Assembly (NCBI GenBank): GCA_035720945.1
Contig: DASTNK010000027.1
Location: 1 to 36,748 of the forward strand
Length of the DNA: 36,748 nt
Direction of reading: 5' to 3'
From: SCQX01 sp035720945
GTDB taxonomy: Bacteria; Pseudomonadota; Gammaproteobacteria; Burkholderiales; Burkholderiaceae_B
The notes beneath the pieces were generated by a model that did no database searches, was not told where the DNA came from, and saw only the letters and a program-made list of their open reading frames with translations. Positions 25,448-32,815 of this stretch are shown here, in pieces. Every line of letters begins with the position of its first letter. The stretch's first letter is position 1. Made by a program: the position numbers and the translations under genes.

Positions 25448-25653
25448 GACGATTTCGGGGTGGCGACTCGGTTATCCAAAATTGGCTGCGTGTCCAGGGT
25501 CCGAAACCCAAAACCCAAAACCGGTGTCGTGCCACCCCAGGGCTTTCAGCTCGATCGATGTGGCCGTCCGGGCCAATGGGGTGGGCCAAGTGCGATCAGC
25601 CAAGCACGCTGAGCAAAAGCGCGGAGAACAATGCACAAAGTGAACGCACAAAG
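25448..25653. other. Gap between the DUF3579 gene and the rpsT terminator
   Basis: About 200 bases with no supported gene. It contains a short A/C-rich stretch with repeated AAACCC units near 25501-25520 and two CACAAAGT copies near 25634-25654. No terminator for the DUF3579 gene was found. Confidence 0.5.
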
Positions 25654-25680
25654 TAAAACAGGACGCCAGCGCGTCCTGTT
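25654..25680 (-). terminator. Rho-independent terminator of rpsT, third of three consecutive hairpins
   Basis: On the minus strand AACAGGACGC, loop GCTG, GCGTCCTGTT, then TTTAC. The 10-bp stem is perfect. Two further perfect 7-bp hairpins (25687-25707 and 25712-25733) lie between it and the rpsT stop. Confidence 0.85.
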
Positions 25681-25741
25681 GCGGCATTCCAGCAGAAATC
25701 GCTGGAAAGCGTGGCCGGCCCTATAACCGGCCAGTGGGTGT

Positions 25742-26005
25742 TTAGCCCAGCGCCTTGATGGCGGCGGCAAGGCGGCTCTTATGGCGAGCGGCCTTGTTTT
25801 TGTGGATGATCTTTTTGTCGGCGATGCGGTCGATGGTGCCGGTGGCCTTCTTGAAGACATCGGCGGCGACGGTCTTGTCACCGGCTTCGATGGCCTGGCG
25901 CACGCGCTTGATGGAAGTGCGCAGCATGGAACGCAGGCTGGCGTTGTGTTTGTTGCGCTCCACCGATTGGCGGGCGCGCTTGCGAGCTTGGGCAGAGTTG
26001 GCCAT
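25742..26005 (-). CDS. rpsT: 30S ribosomal protein S20
   Basis: 87 residues: MANSAQARKRARQSVERNKHNASLRS, then the helical TSIKRVRQAIEAGDKT and HKNKAARHKSRLAAAIKAL. This is a full-length S20, which binds 16S rRNA helices 9 and 44. The in-frame extension to 26071 is leader sequence. The gene has a long 5' leader of about 270 bases if the promoter at 26285-26313 is used, and a 3' UTR with three hairpins. In E. coli S20 represses its own translation through the leader; whether the leader features here do the same is not known. Confidence 0.98.
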   Translation of the reverse strand: MANSAQARKRARQSVERNKHNASLRSMLRTSIKRVRQAIEAGDKTVAADVFKKATGTIDRIADKKIIHKNKAARHKSRLAAAIKALG

Positions 26006-26025
26006 AGTATGAAAAGATCCGCTGA

Positions 26026-26122
26026 TGTGTCGTACTGTTGTGTGGTGCGATGTGTCGTGCAGCTGTATCAATGCCGTTTGCCACGCCGTGAGTCCGCCCT
26101 GTGTCGTAACCCCGTGTGTCGT
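26026..26122. repeat. Four copies of the octamer TGTGTCGT in the rpsT leader
   Basis: TGTGTCGT occurs at 26026-26033, 26051-26058, 26100-26107 and 26115-26122, read as ACGACACA in the rpsT transcript. The two distal copies are part of a longer match (TGTGTCGTAACC, repeated after 15 bases). A related GAGTCGTT follows at 26131. Confidence 0.8.
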
Positions 26123-26284
26123 AACCTAATGAGTCGTTGCACTTGGCCCCTGCTTATCTGTGCAAGAACGTTTGCAAAAGCCCCCAAGGCCCGTTCAATT
26201 TCGGCTGAAACGGCCTGCCCACTCTTTTTTCAAACCCCCGGCTTTCAGGCCGGGCTAAGAATAGGCAAATTGACAAAGACAGCT

Positions 26285-26313
26285 ATTCTATATTAACGGC
26301 CGCGCCGTGTAAA
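26285..26313 (-). promoter_or_regulatory. Strong sigma-70 promoter for rpsT inside the murJ 3' end
   Basis: On the minus strand TTTACA (26308-26313), 17 bases, TAGAAT (26285-26290); both hexamers match 5 of 6 at ideal spacing. It overlaps the last codons of murJ and would start transcription near 26278. Confidence 0.65.
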
Positions 26314-27855
26314 GTCACGGGGGCGAAACCCACACACAAACAGCACGGTGAAATATACGATCACGCTGGCGGCTAGCACCGCGAGCAGCCATAGCCCCCG
26401 CTGCCCGCCATGGTGGGTGGCTCCCAGTTGAAGCCAGTCGATGCGCTGGTCGGCCACAATCAGCAGGGCGCTGAGCGCGGCCAGGGCGGGAATGATGCGC
26501 AGGCGGAAGCGCCGCCAGCCCGGGCCGGGGCGATAGATGCCGCGTCGGCGCAGCATCACCAGCAGGCACAGGGCGTTGACGCTGGCTCCCAGCCCGACGG
26601 ACAAGGCCAGACCGGCGTGGGCGAACCGTGGCACGAATATGACATTGAACAACTGCGTGAGAATAAGCACGACCACGGCGATCTTGACCGGGGTGCGGAT
26701 ATCCTGCCTGGCGTAGAAGCCCGGAGCCAGTATCTTGATGGACAGTAGCCCGACGATGCCCACGGAATAGGCCATGACCGCCAGGCGGGTCTCCAGGACG
26801 TCGTGGGCGTTGAAGGCCCCGTAGTTGAACAGCGTGGCCACTAGCCCTTTCGATAGCAGGGCAAGACCCAGCGCGGCCGGCAAGCCCAGCAGCAGCATCA
26901 GCCGCAGGCCCCAGTCCAGCAGTTCGCTGTAGCCGGTGTGATCCTGGCGCGCATGGGCGGCCGACAGGACCGGTAGGAGCACGGTGCCCAGCGCCACGCC
27001 CAGCAGCGCGGTGGGGAATTCCATGAGCCGGTCGGCGAACGACAACCAGGTGACGCTGCCGGGCGTCAGCCAGGTGGCGATGTTCGTGTTGATCAACAGC
27101 GAAATCTGGGCCACGGACACACCCAGGATGGCCGGCATCATCTGATGCATGATGCGTTTGACCATGGGGTCGCGCCAGGCTTGACGCACGCGCGGCGAAT
27201 AGCGCGGCGCCAAGCCCAGGCGCGAGATGGCGATCCACTGCACGACCAGTTGCGCGGCACCGCCGATCATGACGCCCGCCGCGAGGGCGTAGATGGGAAC
27301 GTCGAAGTGCCGCGTCAGGAAGAGGCACGCGCCGATCATCGACAGATTCAGCAGCACCGGCGTGAAGGCCGGCACGGCGAACCGGCTCCAGGTGTTCAGC
27401 ACGCCCGACGCGAAGGCGATGAGCGACATGAACACGATGTAGGGGAACATGACCCGGGTCATCCACACGGCGGCGTGGAATTCGGCATGGCGGGTCGCGC
27501 CGCGCAGGCCGCTGGCCATCAGTGTGACGACCCAGGGGGCCGCGATGACGCCGATCACGGTGACCAGCATCAGGATGGCCGTGAGCAGCAGGGCCACGCG
27601 ATCCAGCAAGATGCGGACCCCGTCGTGCGAATTCTCCAGGCGTGCCTGGCCCAGTATGGGAACGAACGCTTGGGAGAACGCACCCTCGGCGAACAGGCGC
27701 CGCAAGAGGTTCGGAATGCGGAAGGCGACCCAGAACGCGTCGGTGAGCGGACCCGCTCCGAACGTGCTGGCGATCAGGATGTCGCGCAGCAGGCCGGTGA
27801 TGCGCGATACAAGAGTGAAACCGCTGACCGTGGCCGTGGAGCGGAGCAGGCTCAT
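26293..27855 (-). CDS. murJ: Lipid II flippase MurJ (MviN)
   Basis: 520 residues with about 14 hydrophobic segments, the normal size of MurJ, which moves lipid II across the inner membrane for peptidoglycan synthesis. The N-terminus MSLLRSTATVSGFTLVSRITGLLRD contains the conserved SRITGLLRD. Further family segments are FRIPNLLRRLFAEGAFSQAFVPI, FPYIVFMSLIAFASGVLN, and FYARQDIRTPVKIAVVV with the R-x-D-x-x-T-P element. It is 18 bases downstream of the SDR gene and upstream of rpsT, the usual partner in this group of bacteria. Confidence 0.97.
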   Translation of the reverse strand: MSLLRSTATVSGFTLVSRITGLLRDILIASTFGAGPLTDAFWVAFRIPNLLRRLFAEGAFSQAFVPILGQARLENSHDGVRILLDRVALLLTAILMLVTVIGVIAAPWVVTLMASGLRGATRHAEFHAAVWMTRVMFPYIVFMSLIAFASGVLNTWSRFAVPAFTPVLLNLSMIGACLFLTRHFDVPIYALAAGVMIGGAAQLVVQWIAISRLGLAPRYSPRVRQAWRDPMVKRIMHQMMPAILGVSVAQISLLINTNIATWLTPGSVTWLSFADRLMEFPTALLGVALGTVLLPVLSAAHARQDHTGYSELLDWGLRLMLLLGLPAALGLALLSKGLVATLFNYGAFNAHDVLETRLAVMAYSVGIVGLLSIKILAPGFYARQDIRTPVKIAVVVLILTQLFNVIFVPRFAHAGLALSVGLGASVNALCLLVMLRRRGIYRPGPGWRRFRLRIIPALAALSALLIVADQRIDWLQLGATHHGGQRGLWLLAVLAASVIVYFTVLFVCGFRPRDFTRRGR

Positions 27856-27873
27856 CGATGCGGACGGAAGGGG

Positions 27874-28632
27874 CTACTTCGGCGCCATGCGTATCGCACC
27901 ATCCAGCCGTATGGTTTCACCGTTGAGCATGCTGTTGCGGATGATCTGGTTGACCAGGCTGGCGTAGTCTTCGGGGGTGCCCAGGCGGGGTGGGAAGGGA
28001 ATGCTGGCGGCGAGCGAGTCCTGGACTTCCTGCGGCATGCCGAAGATCATGGGCGTGCCGAAGATGCCCGGAGCGATGGTCATGCAGCGGATGCCCAGTT
28101 TCGAGAGATCGCGCGCCAGCGGAAGGGTCATGCCGGCCACGCCGGCCTTGGACGACGCATAGGCTGCCTGGCCGATCTGGCCATCGAACGCCGCCACCGA
28201 GGCGGTGTTAATCAGTACACCGCGCTCGCCTGTGGATTCGGGTTCGTTGCGGCTCATGGCGTCGGCTGCCAGGCGACACATGTTGAAAGTGCCGATGAGG
28301 TTGATGCCCACGACCTTGCGGAAGAGATCCAGCGAATGTGGCCCGTTCTTGCCCACGGTGCGCGAGGCCGGCGCGACGCCGGCGCAATTGACTAGGCCGA
28401 ACAGCGGGCCGGCGGCCAGGGCTGCGGCGACGACCGCCTGCCCGTCGGCTTCCTGGGTCACGTCGCAATGCACGTAGGCCTGGCCCAGTTCGGCGGCCAG
28501 TTTCTGTCCCGCCTCGTCCTGGATGTCGGCCAGGACGACCTTGGCGCCTTCGGCGACCAGCATGCGAACCGTGCCGGCACCCAGGCCGGACGCCCCACCG
28601 GTGACGATAAAGACTTTGTTGCGGATTTCCAT
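27874..28632 (-). CDS. Short-chain dehydrogenase, 3-hydroxyacyl-CoA dehydrogenase type (HSD10-like)
   Basis: 252 residues with all SDR marks: NAD-binding TGGASGLGAGT (about 11-21), acidic residue in VVLADIQDEAG favouring NAD, NCAGVAP, catalytic Ser in INTASVAAFDG, and YASSKAG. The sequence as a whole resembles type II 3-hydroxyacyl-CoA dehydrogenases (human HSD17B10 group), which oxidise 3-hydroxyacyl-CoA in beta-oxidation or branched-chain degradation. Substrate is inferred from family resemblance only. It lies between adk and murJ, 65 bases after adk, without other fatty-acid genes nearby except the thiolase at the far end of the window. Confidence 0.88.
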   Translation of the reverse strand: MEIRNKVFIVTGGASGLGAGTVRMLVAEGAKVVLADIQDEAGQKLAAELGQAYVHCDVTQEADGQAVVAAALAAGPLFGLVNCAGVAPASRTVGKNGPHSLDLFRKVVGINLIGTFNMCRLAADAMSRNEPESTGERGVLINTASVAAFDGQIGQAAYASSKAGVAGMTLPLARDLSKLGIRCMTIAPGIFGTPMIFGMPQEVQDSLAASIPFPPRLGTPEDYASLVNQIIRNSMLNGETIRLDGAIRMAPK

Positions 28633-28652
28633 GGATTGTTCCGAGGGTTGCT

Positions 28653-28681
28653 GTCTCGCGGGCGCCGACGGCGCGCGAGAC
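28653..28681. other. GC-rich hairpin between adk and the SDR gene
   Basis: GTCTCGCGGGCGCC, loop GAC, GGCGCGCGAGAC: a long stem with one small bulge. No T-run follows on the minus strand, so it may be an attenuator, an mRNA-stability element, or an intrinsic terminator only in a broad sense. Confidence 0.5.
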
Positions 28682-28697
28682 GGATGGTTCGGGATGG

Positions 28698-29360
28698 TCA
28701 GGCGGCGACGGACAGCGCCTGGAAGATACGTTCCTTGATCTCGTCCACCGAGCCGAGACCCGACAGTTTGCGGTAGGCGGGAGCGTCGGCGGCGCCAGTG
28801 GCGGCCCAGCCGGAGTAATAGTCCACCAGCGGGCGTGTCTGCTTGCGATACACGGCCAGGCGGTGCCTGACGGTTTCTTCCTTGTCGTCGTCGCGCTGCA
28901 CCAGGGGTTCGCCTGTCACGTCGTCAATGCCGGGGGTCTTGGGGGGATTGAATTTGACGTGGTAAGACCGCCCGCTGGCGGGGTGCGTGCGCCGCCCGCT
29001 CATGCGTTCGATGATGTTGTCTTCGGGGACGTCGATCTCGAGCACGAAATCCAGAGCGATGCGCGCGTCTTTCAGGGCGTCGGCCTGTGGGATGGTGCGG
29101 GGGAACCCGTCGAACAGGTAGCCCGGCTCACAGTCGGGTTGCCGCAGGCGGTCACGCACCAGACCGATGATGATGTCGTCGGAAACCAGGCCACCCGTAT
29201 CCATGATCTTCTTGGCTTCCAGTCCCAGGGGGGTTTGCGCCTTGACCGCCGCGCGCAGCATGTCACCGGTCGAGATCTGTGGAATGCCGAAGTGCTGGGT
29301 GATGAACGTGGCTTGGGTGCCTTTGCCCGCGCCGGGCGGACCGAGCAGAATGAGTCGCAT
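28698..29360 (-). CDS. adk: Adenylate kinase
   Basis: 220 residues, the long bacterial form. Adk interconverts ATP+AMP and 2 ADP. P-loop GPPGAGKGT (7-15), AMP-binding ISTGDMLRAAV, GYLFDGFPRT with the DGFPRT signature, a LID region GRRTHPASGRSYHVKFNPPK without zinc cysteines, and the RDDDKEETVRHRL segment. The start ATG has a strong AGGAGG upstream. A 105-base gap separates it from kdsB; CATAAT upstream might be a -10 element, but no -35 was found. The gene order kdsB-adk is typical for Burkholderiales. Confidence 0.98.
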   Translation of the reverse strand: MRLILLGPPGAGKGTQATFITQHFGIPQISTGDMLRAAVKAQTPLGLEAKKIMDTGGLVSDDIIIGLVRDRLRQPDCEPGYLFDGFPRTIPQADALKDARIALDFVLEIDVPEDNIIERMSGRRTHPASGRSYHVKFNPPKTPGIDDVTGEPLVQRDDDKEETVRHRLAVYRKQTRPLVDYYSGWAATGAADAPAYRKLSGLGSVDEIKERIFQALSVAA

Positions 29361-29465
29361 GAACTATTCCTCCTGGATGTCGTTTTTTTGCTTTCCCGAT
29401 TATGCCGCAACGCAGCATCCCGTGCATAGGCGGGAGATGCCTGGATGCATGACGGCTTGCACGTG

Positions 29466-30230
29466 TCAGGGCGCGTTGGCGAACACTTGCCGCACGCGCG
29501 TCAGATCCGCCTCGGTATCCACGCCGGCCGCCGGTGGGGAGTCGGTGAGGCCGACCATTATGACATAGCCGTTTTCCAGGGCGCGGAGCTGCTCCAGTGA
29601 TTCGAACGTTTCGAGCGAGCCGACGGGCAATGACGGGAAGCGTTTCAGGAAGCCGGCGCGATAGGCGTACAGGCCGATGTGATGCAGCGCCGGCAATCCG
29701 GCGGCCAGGTGTCGTTCGCCGTCCGCCAACGCGTCGCGGGCCCACGGGATGGGGGCGCGGGAGAAGTACAGGGCGCGGCCCCGGTGGTCGCGCACGACCT
29801 TCACCGCGTTCGGGTTGAACAACGCTTGCGCATCGGTGATGGGCGCCGCGCAGGTGGCGATGGCGGCTTCGGGATTGTCGCCGAGCAGGTTCGCCACGGC
29901 GTTGATCTGGGCCGGGTCGATCAGGGGTTCGTCGCCTTGCACATTGACGACGATGGTGTCGTCGGTAAGCGCCAGGGCTTCGGCGGCCTCGGCGAGCCGG
30001 TCGGTCCCCGTGGGGTGCTGGGTGCGGGTGAGCAGGGCTTCGAATCCGTGGTGCCGCACCGCCGCCTGAATATCGGAGGAGTCCGTTGCGACCACCACGC
30101 GACTGGCCAGGGAGCGGCTGGCCTGTTCGGCGGTGCGCACCACCATGGGTTTGCCGGCGATGTCCAGCAGAGGCTTTCCCGGCAGGCGGGTGGAGGCCGC
30201 CCGCGCGGGAATGATGGCGATGAAGCTCAT
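29466..30230 (-). CDS. kdsB: 3-deoxy-manno-octulosonate cytidylyltransferase KdsB
   Basis: 254 residues. KdsB activates Kdo with CTP to CMP-Kdo for the lipopolysaccharide inner core. MSFIAIIPARAASTRLPGKPLLDIAGKPMV contains the nucleotide-binding IPAR-x-x-STRLPGKPL; also seen are HPTGTDRLAEA, VNVQGDEPLI, YFSRAPIPW, HHIGLYAYR and the C-terminal GVDTEADL. The frame is open a long way upstream in minus direction, but this ATG overlaps the stop of the Trm112-like gene by 4 bases and opens the domain. It belongs to the exbB-exbD-lpxK-Trm112-kdsB operon. Confidence 0.97.
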   Translation of the reverse strand: MSFIAIIPARAASTRLPGKPLLDIAGKPMVVRTAEQASRSLASRVVVATDSSDIQAAVRHHGFEALLTRTQHPTGTDRLAEAAEALALTDDTIVVNVQGDEPLIDPAQINAVANLLGDNPEAAIATCAAPITDAQALFNPNAVKVVRDHRGRALYFSRAPIPWARDALADGERHLAAGLPALHHIGLYAYRAGFLKRFPSLPVGSLETFESLEQLRALENGYVIMVGLTDSPPAAGVDTEADLTRVRQVFANAP

Positions 30231-30442
30231 GCTCGCTGGTCGTCCGTGGCGGCGCCGGTGGCCGGCCCGGACGGCGCGGAGTGAAGATCGCGGGCTTCCT
30301 GTTCGAGCATGACGGGGATGCCGTCTCGAATGGGGAAGGCCAGTTTGTCTGTGTTGCAGATAAGCTCCTGTTGCTCGCGGTTGAAGTGCAACGGGCCCTT
30401 GCACAGCGGGCAGACCAGGATTTCGAGCAGGCGGGATTCCAT
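30227..30442 (-). CDS. Trm112 family protein (YcaR-like)
   Basis: 71 residues beginning MESRLLEILVCPLCKGPL, with the first CPLC pair, then LICNTDKLAFPIRDGIPVML, the classic Trm112/YcaR core. Only the first cysteine pair plus one more Cys is present, as in bacterial members. Eukaryotic Trm112 activates methyltransferases; the bacterial protein's role is not known. The C-terminal tail (SAPSGPATGAATDDQRA) is low-complexity. The gene sits between lpxK (35 bases) and kdsB (4-base overlap), its usual place in proteobacteria. Confidence 0.9.
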   Translation of the reverse strand: MESRLLEILVCPLCKGPLHFNREQQELICNTDKLAFPIRDGIPVMLEQEARDLHSAPSGPATGAATDDQRA

Positions 30443-30477
30443 GCGGGACTCCGGAAAATGAGATGACTGAACAGCTA

Positions 30478-31569
30478 TCAAGTGTAATGCGCCGACGCTC
30501 CCGGGGTCTCTGAACGGGAGTCCTTGTTTTCGACGATGTCGCGCAGTCGGCGCGCGATGTCATCCAGCCAGTGCGAATCGGTGAAGCGCGGCGTGGCGTG
30601 CACCACCCACAGACGGTCATCGTTGGTGAAAGCGCCGCATTTGATCGCATCCTTGGCGGTGATCAGGATGGGGCCGGGGCCCAGCGCGTCGAAGGGCGAG
30701 GTCTGGAATGCGGCGTGATCGGGCAGCGCGACGGTATGCGCCAGCGCGAGTCCGCACGCCTCGAGCATGCCGAAGAAGCGCTCGGGTCGGCCGATACCAG
30801 CCACGGCATTCGCCGGGGTTCGGCCATGTTCGATGAGCCAGGTGCTCCAATCGACGCTGCGTCGCGTGGCCAGATGCTCCACGTGGCTCGGAAACAGGCG
30901 CATGCCCACAGTCGGTACGCCCCCGGTCGAGGCGGGGTCTGATTGGCCCGGTTCGAGGTTGACGACCAAGTAGTCGATCTGGCCCAGTCTGTCAGCGGGC
31001 TCGCGCAGGGGGCCCGCGGGCAACAGGCGGCCGTTGCCGATACCGCGGGCATCCTGCACCGCCAGTTCGATATCCCGACCCAGCTCGATGTGCTGCAGTC
31101 CGTCATCCGCAATGACGACGTCGATCTCCGGGTGCGCGGCTTCGAGTGCGCGCAGGGCCAGGATGCGGCGCGGATGCACGCCCACCGGCACACCGGTTCG
31201 CAGAGCGATCAGCGCGGGTTCGTCGCCGAACCGCGCGGGATCCAGGTGGCCGGTGCCAACGCGTGGCGCCTGGCTCGAGGCCACGCCGTAACCTCGGCTG
31301 ATCACGCCAGGGGTCCAGCCGCGTTCCCGCAGCCCTTGCGCCAGCGCGATGACGACAGGCGTCTTGCCGGTGCCACCCACGTAGATGTTGCCGACCACCA
31401 CGACTGGAGAACGGCCGCGCTGCCGAGCATCCGGCCGGGCGAATCGTTGGCGCTTGTGCGCCACGACAAGCCGTGTGATCCATGAAAACGGCAGCAGGAC
31501 TGTGCTGGCCAGTCCTTTGCCGCGCCACACGCGGTGGGCTAGCGTGGCCAGTCGCGCGGACGGCTTCAA
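30478..31569 (-). CDS. lpxK: Tetraacyldisaccharide 4'-kinase LpxK
   Basis: 363 residues. LpxK phosphorylates the 4' position of the lipid A disaccharide at the inner membrane. An N-terminal membrane-proximal helix (STVLLPFSWITRLVV) precedes the P-loop GNIYVGGTGKT (60-70); VISRGYGV, FGDEPALIA, VIADDGLQH and LLPAGPLREP are further conserved family segments. The start overlaps the exbD stop by 4 bases (ATGA). Together with kdsB it forms the lipid A/Kdo part of the operon. Confidence 0.97.
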   Translation of the reverse strand: MKPSARLATLAHRVWRGKGLASTVLLPFSWITRLVVAHKRQRFARPDARQRGRSPVVVVGNIYVGGTGKTPVVIALAQGLRERGWTPGVISRGYGVASSQAPRVGTGHLDPARFGDEPALIALRTGVPVGVHPRRILALRALEAAHPEIDVVIADDGLQHIELGRDIELAVQDARGIGNGRLLPAGPLREPADRLGQIDYLVVNLEPGQSDPASTGGVPTVGMRLFPSHVEHLATRRSVDWSTWLIEHGRTPANAVAGIGRPERFFGMLEACGLALAHTVALPDHAAFQTSPFDALGPGPILITAKDAIKCGAFTNDDRLWVVHATPRFTDSHWLDDIARRLRDIVENKDSRSETPGASAHYT

Positions 31570-31976
31570 GGCGTGCTTTGCGTGGCGAAGTCCACGCGTT
31601 CTATGCCTGCTTGGCGCGCCGCCAGCATGGCCCGGACCACCGCTTCGTGGGTGGACTGGGCGTCGGCGTCGATGATGAGCGTGCCTTGCCGGCGCTGGGC
31701 AGCCTCGGCCTTCAGTGCCTGGGCCAGATCGTCAACGCTGGTTCCTTGAACGTATCGTCCGTCGAGCGCATATACGCCCGTCTGACTGATGGCGAGGTTC
31801 ATGGCCTGTGGCTGCGGCGCGTCGGCGCTGGCCTGCGGCAGATGAACCTTGATCTGGCTGAAACGTGTGAACGACGTGGTGGCGGCCAAAAAAATAAGAA
31901 TCACCAACAGCACGTCGATCAGCGGGACCAGATTGATCTCGGGCTCGTCATCGGTGCGGGAGCGGCGGAAGTTCAT
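31566..31976 (-). CDS. exbD: Biopolymer transport protein ExbD
   Basis: 136 residues with the ExbD/TolR plan: a cytoplasmic N-terminus NFRRSRTDDEPEINLVPLIDV, one transmembrane helix (VLLVILIFLAATTSF) preceded by the Asp in PLIDV used in proton-motive coupling, and a periplasmic domain ending in VDFATQSTP. Together with ExbB it energises TonB-dependent outer-membrane transport. No tonB gene is adjacent. Overlaps of 4 bases exist with both exbB and lpxK, so the three are coupled. Confidence 0.95.
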   Translation of the reverse strand: MNFRRSRTDDEPEINLVPLIDVLLVILIFLAATTSFTRFSQIKVHLPQASADAPQPQAMNLAISQTGVYALDGRYVQGTSVDDLAQALKAEAAQRRQGTLIIDADAQSTHEAVVRAMLAARQAGIERVDFATQSTP

Positions 31977-32578
31977 TGCGGTGTGCGGCTGATGTACCGG
32001 TTGAGCGCGCTGGCTTCGCGTTCCATCTGATGCAGGAAATAATCCACCCGCGAGCGGAAATAGCGATGGAAGATGAGCGCGGGGATGGCGATGAGTATGC
32101 CGAACCCGGTGTTGTACAGGGCGATGGAGATGCCGCGGGCGAGTTGTGACGGATCACCGCCCGCGGGCGTGTACGCGGCGAAGATCTCGATCATGCCGAC
32201 GACCGTGCCAAACAGTCCCATCAATGGTGCCACCACCGCGATGGTGGCGAGCGCCGGAAGGTATCGGTTGAGCCGATGGGCGACGTCTTTGCCGGCGTCT
32301 TCCACAGCCTCGACCCGCAACGCGCCGCTCTCTTGGCGATGGATGAGCACCTCGGCCAGCACCTGGCCCAGAGGGGAACTGGACGCCAGTCGATCGAGCG
32401 TTTCAGGGGTATCTGTGCCCTTCTTGACGAGGTCGGCGACCTGTGCTGGCAGGCGCGCGGGCAGCACCAGCGCGCTGCGCAGGGACAGAAAACGCTCGAT
32501 GATGACGGCGAGGCCCAGCACCGACGTGGCCACCAACAGCCATATCGGCCAACCCGCCACACGTAGGATTTCTAGCAA
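31973..32578 (-). CDS. exbB: MotA/TolQ/ExbB proton channel family protein
   Basis: 201 residues from a TTG start. Three transmembrane helices are visible: GWPIWLLVATSVLGLAVIIE near the start, YLPALATIAVVAPLMGLFGTVVGMIEIF, and ALYNTGFGILIAIPALIFHRYF. The GLFGTVxGM and T-G-F-G-I/L-x-A-I-P segments are signatures of the family. The TTG at 32578 has GGGAGA five bases upstream; another TTG at 32620 lacks such a site. In the operon it is first and probably carries the promoter in the 237-base gap, where TAAAAT occurs but no good -35. Confidence 0.94.
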   Translation of the reverse strand: MLEILRVAGWPIWLLVATSVLGLAVIIERFLSLRSALVLPARLPAQVADLVKKGTDTPETLDRLASSSPLGQVLAEVLIHRQESGALRVEAVEDAGKDVAHRLNRYLPALATIAVVAPLMGLFGTVVGMIEIFAAYTPAGGDPSQLARGISIALYNTGFGILIAIPALIFHRYFRSRVDYFLHQMEREASALNRYISRTPQ

Positions 32579-32583
32579 CTGTG

Positions 32584-32589
32584 TCTCCC
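32584..32589 (-). promoter_or_regulatory. Ribosome binding site supporting the exbB TTG start
   Basis: GGGAGA on the minus strand, 5 bases before TTG at 32578. Confidence 0.6.
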
Positions 32590-32815
32590 GAGAGCTGAAA
32601 GCGCCAAGACCAACGAACAATCATCCAGGCAAATCATCGATTCAACCCGCATTTTAAAGGCTGGCCGGCCTCCTGACGACAACACCCCCGGGGGAAGGGT
32701 CGCCCTCGTTCCGTCCGCGGTCGGTTCCGCCCTATGCCAAAATAGGCGGACAGTCCGTTTTCCAGCCCTGCCGGCCCTGATTCAGCGTCGGCAGGCTTTT
32801 CCGCAGAGAGTTCCT

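Noticed and set aside
25501..25520. Short repeats of AAACCC
   Set aside because: Only two to three units, consistent with chance or slippage, no sign of a larger array.
25631..25726. 31-codon plus-strand ORF with GGAGAA before its ATG
   Set aside because: It runs through the rpsT terminator and the neighbouring hairpin, whose structure fully explains the sequence.
27145..28395. A 416-codon plus-strand frame opposite murJ and the SDR gene
   Set aside because: Low-complexity His/Gln/Asp-rich product opposite two well-supported genes.
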